NCBI RefSeq assembly: GCF_035582795.1
Contig: NC_134366.1
Location: 136,982,756-137,046,755 of the forward strand
Direction of reading: 5' to 3'
Length of the DNA: 64,000 bases
Source: Mycteria americana
Lineage: Eukaryota; Chordata; Aves; Ciconiiformes; Ciconiidae
Shown piece by piece: positions 1-12,500 of this stretch. The position numbers were made by a program, and so were the translations under genes. The notes beneath the pieces are model-generated. The model had not been told where the DNA came from. It saw nothing but the letters and a program-made list of their open reading frames with translations, and searched no databases. Position 1 is the first letter of the stretch. Every line of letters starts with the position of its first letter.

Positions 1-3000
1 CTCTTAGTAGAGTAGATTCTTGCCATGGACGTCGACCTGCTACTTCTCTCCCCTAGTTCTGTATTCTCCAAGTTCTGTGCAGGCAAACACAAACCGAACC
101 CTGGCCCATCTAGTTACTCGCTCAGTCCATCTACAGTGGTAAGGTGAGCTTTGGAGAGCAAGTATGAACAAGTGCACGCGTAGTGCTGGTGAAAACAGTT
201 TAACAGCAGATGCCGTTTTACCTGGACTACAAAATGGAAAGCCCACTCCTGTTTCAAGGTACTCAGAACTTGCAGGGTTGCTGCTTGGCATCAGTAGAAG
301 TGGGGGCAGCTGGTATAATAGTTTGTCCAGCCCCTCTTTTCCCTTGCCTCTTCACATTCCACTGCTGATTTTCCCAGCAGTTAAAGCAAAAAGAGAATGA
401 AGCAAAAAATATGTAACCAGAGTGCCTAAATCTGCAAAAACTCTCACCATCATCCTGTGTGAATAAACTTGGAAGAAATCACAGGTGGGTTAGTGTGCAT
501 GCTCATTCCTTGTTGCACCGTCTTCACTTTAAGGCAATGTGCTGAGGCTGTCATCTTCTGTCTTGTGGTTGACTTTCCATCCCCCTGAGACCTGAAAAAT
601 GGATGAGAAAGAGTGATGGTTAAGAGACACACAGCAAAGCTCTGTCTAGGCACTTTCCATAACCCCCGAGTAAATCTGCTTAAGCATCACAGTGCTCCAG
701 GCCATGTGCAGTATGCCTTGGGTTCAACAGCTCCAACCTAATAAATCCATCGCTGCGTTAAGCGTGTCTGTGGAGAAGGGACAAGGGCAAACTGACGCAA
801 TGCGGCAGGAGGCCTAAAGGTATGGTCTCCGTTTTTCCTCTGCTTGTCTGCCGCAGTGTCAGCCCTGGGCAGTGAGAAGAGGGTCTTCCACACCTACCCG
901 CCCCTACTAATCCTGCCTGGAAACCTGGTTCCATCTTTGACTCGTCACCAGGCCACCTGCAGAAGAAGAGGTTCCTCTTTGAGCAGTGGTGTGGCGGGAC
1001 TGTCAGTGACCGAATTTGCGGAGGTCTCAGCTCTCTTTGCGCATGCGTTTTTTTCCACAGGCAGTTACCTTTGTACTTGCCTGCAGTGCACACATCAGAA
1101 ATCACGCAGGCTCAGGTTGTTACGAAATGTTTAGTGCATATTTTTTTATGCGTCATTGTCCATGAGAATAAGCAGAAGCTTCTACTGTTGCTCAGAATTT
1201 CTCAGTGAAACTGAGACAAAAAAACCCCAAAGCCTGGGCTATCGTTAGGAAGGCTGCAGTTCCCTTAGATGCAACATTTCTGAATGCCGTTTTATATTTT
1301 GCCAGTTCTAGGCTTCCATTAAATAACCCACTAAAATGCCATTCATTTTCTTTTTTTCCCATTGTACTGAAACAGCTGCCACGAGTGAGTTGGTAGAAAA
1401 CGTTGTACAGCCAAATAATAACAATAAGAGGAAGAACCATTTGACACAGCTCAGTGGAATGTTAATCAGGGTCTTAAGTTAACTACTTTCCTATTAATAG
1501 GAGAGGGGATGAAAAAAATACTTTCAGTCTTTGGTTTCTTTTGAAAAATTACATGTACTCGGTTTTCAGAGAACTTTAAATACAACAAATGGCAGCAGAT
1601 ATTTTCCTTATTTCTCTGAACGTGCGAATTAAAGGGGGAAAAGTTAATGCACATCCATGGGGTGGCACAGTTAAGTGAAAGCAGAGGAAATGTGACCCGT
1701 ATCCTTTGGAGAGCCGTGTTAATTCATGTCACACTGTAGGGCCACAGAGCTTGGTTCTGCGGCCATGTATGCCGGCAGCACGTACACCACCAAAGTCAAC
1801 CGAGCGGCAACAGAATGATGGTTGTGCCCGCACTGTAGTCTGAGCTCTGGTAAATGTTTAATTTAATACTACCTATCATGAAATATATATATTATAGCAC
1901 AAACACTGGTTTATTGATGTGGAACTTTTTGTCTGCGTTCCCGGACTTGCAGTGACTTTGACCTACTTTAACAATGCTCCTGTGCTTTTCCTGGGGTATG
2001 CTATTTGGATGTTTGACCATACAGCCTTAAATTAGCAACTTGACATTGAAATGCTGATTTACACCTGCAGTTAAGTGGATAACACATGTTAAAGACTGAT
2101 TGTCAGCAGCTCCAATACGTTATCGCTTCATTCTGTGGCATTGTCACTTGCCTTTATGGGATTTAAGGACGCCATTGTGTGGCATTGTTGGTATGGCTAT
2201 GGACACAGCTGTGGGGGGCTGACACTGTGTGTGGACTTTGTCATCTATCTAAAAGCTGACAGACATCACTTTCGAAAAATCACTGCGAAAGTTTGGATGT
2301 TTAAGTGTTGCTGTATATTTTAAGACAGCATTGGAAATAAAGATGCTTTTCTGCTGGCGTAAAAAACAGTTAACATTGAATAACTTGCTCTTCTGACCTT
2401 TTCACCTTAAGGAAGATTAATGGTCGTTTATATCAGAACTTCCCCCCCAATCAGGGGTCTGAAAGCTTCAGGGATTCAGATGGACAAAGAAAGTCTTTTC
2501 ACCTCTAGGTCACCAGCACAGACCTGGGGTGTCTCTCTAGTGAGCATTAGATGGCTGCTCGCTACTTTATGTGCGAGAGTTGGTGGTCGTAATCCATTTT
2601 CTGATGGACAGGTCCCTGCCTCTTGAAAGCTGTCACTACGGGAATTAACGTGAACGGAGCCTGAATTGCATTTGCCTTGCACTGCTAAAACCTCAGAGCC
2701 CTGTAACACTTGTTTCAGTGGATCAGTCCTTCTCCAGGGTCATCTTTCCAAGCCAGGAAGGGCTGAAGCCGTGCCAGTGCTGTGCTGTGAGCGGTGGCAC
2801 TTCGGTGTTCCCTCCGGGAGGGCTGCAGCCTCTGCTCCCACTCCTGGAGCGCGCAGGTCCCCTTCAGACACACATTTCTGGCAGTTAGGACGTCCTAGAA
2901 GAGCACGTCCCACAGCCTTCATGTAGCCATCTCCCAAGTTTAGTTCCTGGTGCGGTCAAGCTGATGTACTGCATAACTACTGTATTTGTATTTTAAATGG

Positions 3001-6000
3001 AAGCCCTAAAATTAGGACTACTCAGTTGGTAAAACTGAGCACAGAGCTGGGGGCAGATTTTGATAGTAAAGTAACCGTCTGTGACTTCTCGTATCAGAAA
3101 CGATCACATCACCAACTGTAAAAGCGCAGTTCGGGGCCCTACCCAGCAGAGCCGAGCTACAAACGCCAGCCCACTGGACAAAGGCAGCGCAGGGTCGGCT
3201 GGTGGGTGCTAAAGGTCTAAGCATGGCCTTCACTGGAGAGATCTGCATGCGCACAGCAAACAAGGCGTTGGTAAAAAAACCTGACGTGTGTGTAGACATA
3301 TGTGTACAGTTGCTTACGGCTGAGACACTGAGCCTGAATATATAACACGGTTACAGGCTAGAGAGTATAAAAAGAGGCTAGGGAGTAGAAAAAGTTGAAG
3401 AGCTAGGATCTAGGAGTCTACCTCTTTTTGGCTGAGCAAGTCGAGAGGACATAGAAACGTCAGACTTCAGGGGAACATCTAAGATGAGAATGTGCGTTTT
3501 ACAAAACATTGTAAAAACCCGAAGGATGTAGAATCTAAAACTATGTAGTTATTAAGGAGCGTGTGCCATGTCTATTGCAAAGCCCCTGAAAACTCTTTCC
3601 TGTTCCCGTTTGGTTTTCTCTCTCCCAAGCTTACCTCTGTACAGTATGTGCCACGTAGTGGACAGAGTAACTGCACAAATTACAACCAGAACTGAATTAA
3701 TAAAGGTAGGTGTTTAAGTGTAAAGGCTAATAGGACAGAGGAAAAGGACAAGTAAGATCGTCAGTTCTGCGAAAATCAAGGATCTCAGAGGCCGTGTGAC
3801 TTGAAAAGGACTGACCTCTATGTAGCTTATGAGCTTGAAAATCCTCTCCTATGTATTTGCAGCATTAATTCCTCTTGTTATCTGAGGTGATCTACTTTAA
3901 TCAGGTTCCTAGAAACAAGTCAGGTACTTAAAGGAGAAGATCTTTAACGCCCCTGTTGGCAGCGTCAGTAGAGAGGCCAAAGACCAAACCAGCAGGGAGA
4001 GAAGATAACCCGCTTCATCTCTCCAAAACCCTTTTTAGGATAATTGGCATCAGAGGGAGTCCCCCAGTGTCCCCTTCCAGACTCATAGTCATACCCAGTA
4101 TGGCCGTTTAACACGCTTGTCACACAAAAGCTGCTCCAAAAGTCTCACATTTCCAGGACACAGCAATTCCGTACCAGTGCTCCCCCTCTATCCTAAAACC
4201 TCCTCTGTCGCGGTGCCATCTCCTGTGCTATCTTGCTGCTTCACGCAGGCACCGTAACTTAAATCTGGACCGAAAGGGGACTCATAAATTTGACCCTGCT
4301 TCTCCTACTTCCTATTTTCTATGTTTCTAGTGCAGGGGTCTCTGAGTGCCAATAATGATGGTCCTTGTTTTAAATTTAATCTCATTTTCACGCAGAATTT
4401 AGGCCAGAGGAGGCAATGCCATCTGATACTCTCCAAAGACCTTCATCCCACAGAGCACGTGCGTTGCGCGTGGCAAAAGGAGCTTGATGGCTGCGTGAGG
4501 ACACACTAGAGACAAGTAAGCTGGCAGTTCAGGTTGCCTCATTCTTTAGACTTATCCATGGGAGGAATCCTAAGAAGTTTGTGCCTGGTTACCCCAAGCA
4601 GTGGATTTTCCTCCGTATAGCGTAAGACATCATATGCACTTGCAGCAAGACAGCTACCACTGCACAAATCCAGGAACCACAAGACAAGCTTTAATTAATG
4701 TGCTTGTTTGTGCAAAAATGGTTATGTTCACATCAGGAGCCAACAGTCAAAATAATCTTAAAATGTTTTAAAGGAAAAAATTGGGAATGAAAAAGCCCCA
4801 TCCAAAAATGATTGTGCTTTATCAGGGGAATGAAGACCTCACTGATCAATTAGCTTGAAAAATGAATTAATCAAGGACAAATGTAATTAAAGTTTAGCAT
4901 CTTAGTAAGCTGTTGTTGTCACAGCCCAATTTGGACATATCGCTCCTTTGTTGACTTTTTTAATGCTTTCTGTGGATTACCAGTACATGACCAGTGTATG
5001 AAAGCTTGTTAAGCCTCCACGTGCTCAGCCTGGCCCTACCTTTAATGCTGGCTCAGTGCAATCCCTGCTGCTGGCACAAGCTCTGCGGGACTTGAACCTT
5101 GCAGTGCTGGGCATTGTGCTTCTTGCTAATCATTGTATGGACTTACTCAAGTGTGGTTTACAAGCTTAGGGCAAATTTGTGAATGTCCAATTATCTATAT
5201 GTAACTTTTTTAAGAGGAGCCAACCAGGCTTGGTTTTTGTTTGGTTTGTTTTTTTTTTCCTCAGGATCCTGCAGTATCTTTCTGTAACTAGTGGGGGGAT
5301 GCTTTCAGCCTGGCTTCCAGGTCTGGCTGGTATTTACTTTTCTGATTAGCAGAGAAGTCTGTGCAGTAGCCCCTTCAAACTGCACGACACTTGCATCCCT
5401 CTCTCCTGGTCCCCTATAGTGAGTTTAAAGTTCAGAATGTTTTTTAAATGCCTCGACCTTATTTCCACTTGGGTAAAATCTGTTACAGCAGCCTCCAGCC
5501 AGATGCAAATTAAAAAGCTACTTTTGAAAAATCTTCACTTATTCACAAACCTTTCAGCTGTGCAATGCTACTTTAATTTTGAACTAGTTTTGCAGACTGC
5601 TATAAGTATGAGGTGAAGTTGTTGATAGCATATCTGTCTCTCTCTTCCTTGCATTTAGAGAAAAATAACAGATTATGTATGAGAAGCTCACTTTATATTT
5701 TGCTTTTTTTGTTGGTTTTCCTTTTCAGTCATTGGCAGTTGCAATTCTGTAGCCCTAAAATGAAACAAAGCGATTTTCTTTCCATAAAAAATGCTGCTTG
5801 GATTGCATCACGCAGAAGTGTTTTAGAGTAAATGTCCACTGCATGCATGTGCAGTTTATTTTTAAATGGTTAACTCTGCATAGCTCTGGTTCACAATCCT
5901 ATTCCAAAAATACCTGGGGTTTATCCTTATCATATTGCCCAGCTAACGGTGCGAAATAGGCTCAAGTGGCTCAGTACGGATTAGATTCGCCTCTTACGCA

Positions 6001-9000
6001 ACAGGGTACAAGATGCAGGGAGAAGCCAGAGACCTGCCTTGGGAAGACCTCTGTCCTCTGCGGGCCAGGGAATCCCTTGGCAATATCCCTTGCATATGCT
6101 GAGAGTACCGGGATTTCACTGGAAATCAGTACCACTGATTTCACTGGAAGAAAATGCTGCTCTGGGAAGGCATTCATTTGTTTACAAAGGCCAGGATTAA
6201 TAAGGTATCTGATACTTCTCTTAAATTACTCAAAGTTTGAATTACATTTTTTTGTAACCATAATTCAAATTTGATTTTATTGGATTCCTTTTAAGCTTAC
6301 CAACTGTGGCATACTTGGTAAACAGGACAAGCATCTACGCTTGTTTCTTCCAGATGTGGCTGAACAGATCCAGCGCATGGGAAAAGCACTCTCGCCGCCT
6401 CCCCAGAGGAACATTTTGCCAAATTCTGGGATTTTCTGCCGTGTTGACAAGGTTCACTGAATTTTATGATGTTTTCACCAGTTGTTTCCACCTCGGCCTC
6501 AGCATACGCCTCTTCCTCTTCTCCACTTCTCCCTCTTTTCTGCCCACGTTCCCAAAAATCAAATACCTTCCGTGTCCCAGACCTGCAGTTCAGGTTAGAT
6601 GGATGTTTTGCCAGACACCATATGTCTGTTCTTGTGTCCTGAGTTGTCCTCCTCCTCCTCCTCAGTTGTCCCCGTTCACCTTTAGTCGCCAAGTTCTTCC
6701 ACTAGCAAATGTTTTGATCATTTGCTGACAACACTGGGATCAGGTATTTGCTAAACAGAGATACATCCCAGCCCACAGCGAGGAATTTGGATTCCGCACG
6801 TTGGCTTGGGAGTCTTCAGTCAAAGATATACCCCAGTGCAAAAAGTTTTTTGCATCTTCTCTTGGCTGCAGTGGCACCATGTGAATTAAATTAATAGCTT
6901 ATTAATTGTCTTTAGCAGTGAGGAAAAATTGGAGCCTAGTTTCTGGATATTTTATGCAATTTCGGGAATAAAAAAGGGAGGATCGCAGGATCAATAAACA
7001 TTTGGTTTCCTGCTCCCACCACAGACCGAACTCTTGTTAGGTCAGTAGGGAGCCGGAGGGAAATACTATGTGAAATCATCTGATGTGGCTCTGCAAGCAG
7101 TCCCCAGGCTGGACATTGTGGAGAATACCTTCCTCAAGTCTAAAATTACTGCCTGCTGTTCTTCAGCAGGTTGCATGCAGTTGAGCTTGACAGTATGCTT
7201 TCTTGGCAGGTATTATCACACCTATTTTGTAGCTAGATAAACTAAGATATTTATCCAAAATAACTCACGGACAGCTAGAAAAAAGTAGCCCAATATATGC
7301 AGTCCTTCTCTTGAAGCCACACTAAGATTTCCGGCAAACCCCTGGGCATTCACAGTGCTCGACTACCCTGTAAGACCTGGGCAGAATGAAGCAGCAAACT
7401 CCCTTTCGTGAACAGGGGGAAATTCATTCCCAGTTGAGACAGATTATATTGGCCCTCCCAAGCCCTATTTTTCAGTCTGGAATTGATGCAAGAGCCTTTT
7501 GTCAGCTCTCTGCACAGAGAGTGACTCATCCCCAGAGCATCATGTCCCTTGTAAAGAGAGGTGTTCAAAGCCTACCTGCTCAAAACCTAGCCTATAAAGC
7601 TGTGAATGCCAGCTGGTAACCAGCTCTTGCGTCTCACTTCGGTTTCCACATCCCCACCACCCCTCAACATGCTGAAGCACCAAATATTTGTTCTAATGTT
7701 AAACCCCAGCTATGATTTAAAAATACCGATAACTAGGAAAACAATGATTCAGATCCAAAAGTGCCTCTTATAGGACTCTGAATATCCAAAGATGAAATAG
7801 AGGGTGGGTTAGATTTGTTATAGCCTTTTTTTTTCTTTTTGGTCAACTATTCAGTGTTGCTCTTCATTATTTTTTTTATCCTTTTGAAAGCTTTAAAGCC
7901 TCCCTGCATAACCGCCTCTGCTCCATTCACTGCTGAATGGACGGTGCGCTGGTCTTTTTCTCGGTGGGTAATGGATTTGGTTTGATTGCTTGACACAGGA
8001 ACAATAGGGGGATAAACAATTGCATTCGCGCCCGTGCAGCTCCCCATCTGTTGAGTGTGTGCGCCTTCAGAGGGAGCCGGCCAGGGACAGATGAACGTGC
8101 CAGCCGAGCCTGATGTTAATGACATCAGTCATACAAGCAGAACATGTGGCGCAATAAATCAAAAACTAATTGAACTTTTGCTTGGTTATATTGCCGTCCC
8201 ACCACCCGTTTCAAACACAGCACGGTTTGCTGGGACAATGCCCCCAGCCCCGCAATGGCTTTGCTGCCCCTGGACAGCAGGAGGCTGCCCTGGGAGGTGA
8301 CAAGTGACACCAGCTTATCTTCACTCGTTTCTTTCTTGAAACAGTGACACCTTCCACTCAACCAGAATGCTTTCAGGCTCGGGATGTGTATTTGACCAAT
8401 ATTTATTATTTCAAATAAGAAACGCTACATGAATATGACAGTGACAGCCGATGGTTGCTGGCACTTTCCATCTGGGACTGCTGGTGGCAGACGTCTATAG
8501 GAGAAGACAGCGCTAGTTTTTGTGTTAATTACACACAGGTGCTAGTAATGAAGGCTATTCATTAGACTGATATAATTTAATATCATTATTCACACTTGAA
8601 AGTGTTTCTGCTACATCAGTTGCTGGAGCCTGCAAGCCAAAATTTTCTACCTCAGGTGTCCGTGGCAGCAGAAGTTGAGGGGGTTGGTTTTCGTAGATGT
8701 AGAAAGGAACAATTTCTGATGGGAGCATTAAGGAATGAAAAGCTTTGGCAAGAAGACCCTTTACTGAAGTGCATGAACATGGAATTAGGCCCCAGAACCA
8801 TCAAGTCATGTAGGAACCCATCTGTGACGGAGCCACCTGCCCTCTCTCTGCAGCCACTGAAGTGTAGGGACGTATAGAGCCATGTACGTCTGCCTGACGT
8901 GCCCTTCTTTAGCGCATTTGAAATTTTACACTGAAGTGCCCAGGATTCAGGTGCTAGTTTATGAACTTAAAGGTAAAGCACAAAATGCTTTTCTGAATAC

Positions 9001-9467
9001 ACCTAGAATCAGCTCCTCAGTATATGGGAGGAGCAAATTTTTACGATAAATGTGTTAAAGTACACAAAGTATTAACCCAGCTTATTTTAAAAATCCTTGC
9101 AGTACTCCTATAAACGTTTATTTGCCTATACATTGGCCACACGGAACAGACTTTAATTAACAGCCATTTATGGTAGAGGATTCTCCAAACTGGTAAAAGG
9201 AGACATAAAATAAAATGCTCCTATCTGAATAGAGGGTTAAGTAACAGCTAAATTAAATCTTTGCATTAATAGTATTCATAGAATGGCAGATGGGAGCAGA
9301 AAATGTTGCAATGAAGAATATGGAATGAGATGAGATCACAGCATCAGTCTGTCCTTTGTAGATCTGGACAATGATCACAGAGCCAGATTGGATTAGTGAA
9401 ACCTATTTACCAGAAGTTCAGAGCAGTTGCATGAAGCTGAAAGGCAGTCAGGAGGGAGAGGTGGAAA
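1..9467. other. Non-coding region upstream of VXN
   Basis: I find no exon with both splice sites and a recognisable protein. The open frames are short, lack family resemblance and overlap on both strands. In mammals the gene before VXN is ADHFE1, also on the plus strand, so its 3' UTR could reach into the left end; I could not find its C-terminal coding exon. The region holds a candidate poly(A) signal near 2336 and several AT-rich, homeodomain-site-like blocks (4681-4990, 7840-8200, 8390-8610) described separately. The VXN promoter and 5' UTR must lie in the last part of this stretch, but I cannot place the start site. Confidence 0.6.
2336..2341 (+). terminator. Candidate poly(A) signal, perhaps of an upstream plus-strand gene
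   Basis: The hexamer AATAAA lies in a T-rich, G/T-containing context. No coding exon of a plus-strand gene was recognised before it. ADHFE1 is the expected neighbour from mammalian gene order, so this may be the end of its 3' UTR. That assignment is inference only. Confidence 0.25.
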
Positions 9468-9534
9468 ATGCACCAGATTTACAGCTGCAGCGACGAGAAT
9501 TTAGAAGTTTTCACCACCGTGATTTCATCCAAAT
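9468..9534 (+). CDS. VXN: VXN coding exon 1
   Basis: The ATG is followed by HQIYSCSDENLEVFTTVISSK, matching the start of mammalian vexin (MHQIYSCSDENIEVFTTV as I recall it). Sixty-seven nt, ending in phase 1 at the donor T|GTGAGT. The A at -3 supports this start. Any upstream non-coding exon is not visible. Confidence 0.92.
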
Positions 9535-12500
9535 GTGAGTACATCAAAACTGTAACAACCGCCACGGTGTTGTCTTTTAGCTGGATGGGGTGTTTAGCAT
9601 CAGGGAAATCTCTGAAGTGAGCACTCATCTGTTCTGCCGTGCCGTGCCGTGCTCTGCTTGCAGTCCAGCGCTCGCTGCTTCTTTCTGGAGCTAATCTGTG
9701 CAGGTGCTTCGACATTGTGGCTGTGTAAAATCTTTGCGCTGGCAAAACTGGGAGATCTGGAATCGGTGTTGATATACCTATGAGGTAATTGCTAAAGTGA
9801 CAGCTTGCAACTGTGTGGCTATTCTGTGTAATAGAAAAGAAAATGAAGTTCTGCGAGCAGTTAGCAGCTCCGATGAACTGGGTGAACTGCATGAATGTTG
9901 AATTTAAGTCTGCTGGCTCAATAAGTGGAACATTTCCAAAGCCATGCCCTGGAAATGAATGCATGATTAACATTAATTGCTTGTAATGAAGAGTAAGAAC
10001 CGGACAAAGCCCAGTCTGCATTTGATTGAACAAATTAGTTTAAACTCAGTGGCTGCATATTTCAGCAACAAGAAAGCAGGTAAAAGCAGGGTAAACAAAT
10101 TGTGGGGCCAGATCAGATCTTTACTTGCAAGCTGCGAGCATGAGCTCTCAGCTGCTTAATTTCAGAATATAAGTGGAAATGACAAAGTGAACCATCACTG
10201 TAATTGTTTTCATTGCCCAAAAGCTGGGCTGTACATACAAACATCCTTTTGCAGGCAAATCCAGAAACATCATCTGCAAGGATTCCTACTTCCCTTCCTG
10301 CTCCCACTCCCTGCAGAAAATCATGTTTGCAGGGAGAGCCCTGCAGCCCCACTGTTTGCATTGCTGCCATTGTGTTCCTGCGCAAGTGGGTCGCTTCTGG
10401 CTACCTCCGTGATTCACTCTTCGTTCAATAGCTATTCAAGTAATCGCATGTTTACTGGTACTGTGACTTCCCTTTCATGCCTTGCCTTTCTTCAGCCCCT
10501 GCAAGCCATTTGCCACTCGCTCTGGCAGACGACAGGCAGTGAGTTGGACTGTGGATCAGACGTACTCTGAAAATACGCAAATTTATTACCATTAGGCATA
10601 TTTATGTGTTGTTCCTTGTGCACCAGCCTGGGTACCAATAACAGCATAACAGTACTTGTTTCTGGTAGCAATCTATATAAACTGTGCTCCTCACACTGTC
10701 CAGTAAAATACATAAAATACCAGAGAGACAAGAAGGTAATTCCTTGCATCACTAATCTTTTCTGCACTTGAGTGTTTGTGCTTGTGAGCAATTAGTTTAG
10801 TCCTCACACGATGAAATTCCAGAAGTAAAGGTGATTGCAGCAGCTTCAAAAACAAGTTACAACATATTCCTAGGAAAAAAACCCACCTCCATTATGTTTG
10901 CCTGGTTTGCATCCCACGCTCGCCATGGTTTAAAATATAAAACGTGTTCTGCAGGAGAAGGCAGTAGGGATCCCTGAGGATATCACGCCATGCAAAACAG
11001 ACCGTAATCGAACTGACAGCTTAGCACGCTCTCAGGCTCCATACAGGCAGATAACTTGTGATGAGTTCAGTGTGGAAGTACCCTGCGCTGCAGCGGGGCG
11101 CTGGCAGGGACCCTGGGCAGGGTTGGTCACCTCCCGTGTTACTGCCCTCCTGTTTCACTGCGGGCAGAGCATTGGCCAAAACTTTATTTCTGTCCAGTGG
11201 CATCCTAACACTCAGCACCTACATCCTCACCGGGGTATCGAGGGGTGGCGTTTAGACAAACACAAGCTGTCTAGGAAGAGTGACTTTGGTCCCACTGCCA
11301 GCTCTGCTTGTACCGGAGCCCTGGAAAGCCCGGTCACTTGTTACTCCTGCCATCAGAGGAGAGGAGTTTGGCTGCAGTAACGAGCAGCCTTGGATGACCT
11401 CCAGCTGCTTCCACAGCTTCAAAGCCCTTCGCAAACATTAATACAGAGCAGCAATAAGCACTGCAACTCCTGGAGTTGAAAGTATGCCAAAAATGTAAAG
11501 GAAAGCTCACCTGGAGAGCAAGAGTCACCTGTCATCCCGTAAGAAACCTTCCTGGCTCTTCAAAGCCTTTGGGTTATACATGGAGCCTGAATAGGAAAAC
11601 CCCATTCACGTGCCTTGCCCTCAGGGTCAGCCTTTAGAATTGGAGTTAATTCTCTGAATTTGGCAGGTTTTTGCAGGCCTGTTTCTGTCACTGCCTGCTA
11701 AATCCTGTAGGTCCTGTAGCCTGAACACAGGGGAGGGTAATGATTTTAAAGAGCAAAGGGTAAGATATGATGAGAGGGAGAGCTGGGAGTATCACAGAGT
11801 CTTTCAAGCCAGTTTCAAGTCAAACTGAAACAAGTGTTTAAACAATCTTCACTTTGTCCAAAAAAACCCTCACCCAAAACCAATCACTTTAGTCCAGTCA
11901 AAAGCTTGCCTTATGGTCCTGGCATCTGGTGTGTCAGTGGCTAGTGATTCTGTTTTGCCTATGATTTTGGTGTCTTCATGGGTCTAAGAAATAAAATTGA
12001 GACCCAGACTTTAAGCAAAATGTCCCAAGTTAAAGAACCAAATGGGTCATTTTGAGAATTGAAAATAAAAGACTAGGCTTAGTGCAAATGTTGTGCTTCG
12101 GACGTCACACAGTAGAAGTGAAATGATGTCAGGAAGGAGTTTGAGCTTATTGAAAAAGTCCTGATCTAGATAAAATGATAGGCCTCTCCAAAGCTGATGT
12201 ATACACTAATGTTTGAAGGTGACTGGGTGGAAAGGGAAACTCATTTCCTGCTGAAGCGTTGGCAGGTGGGAGGCCAGATCAAAACTCAGGACAGAGGACG
12301 GTTCCTCCTGGAAGCCTGTGGGAGAAGTGCAGAAACTTGGGGACGGCTGTTGCCGTCACGGATGTCTGTATTGTGTAGCTAGAGCATGGTCTCTGAGATG
12401 ACATTGAGAAGGACTTTCTTTTGGGTTGTTTCAGCTGGAATCCTCCTTAAACCCTTTCTTGTTCCCTCCCCACCATGCCCCAAGTGTATTTTCACAGCGG

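Noticed and set aside
9479-10033. 184-codon minus-strand open frame
   Set aside because: Antisense to VXN exon 1, which explains part of its openness; no family resemblance.
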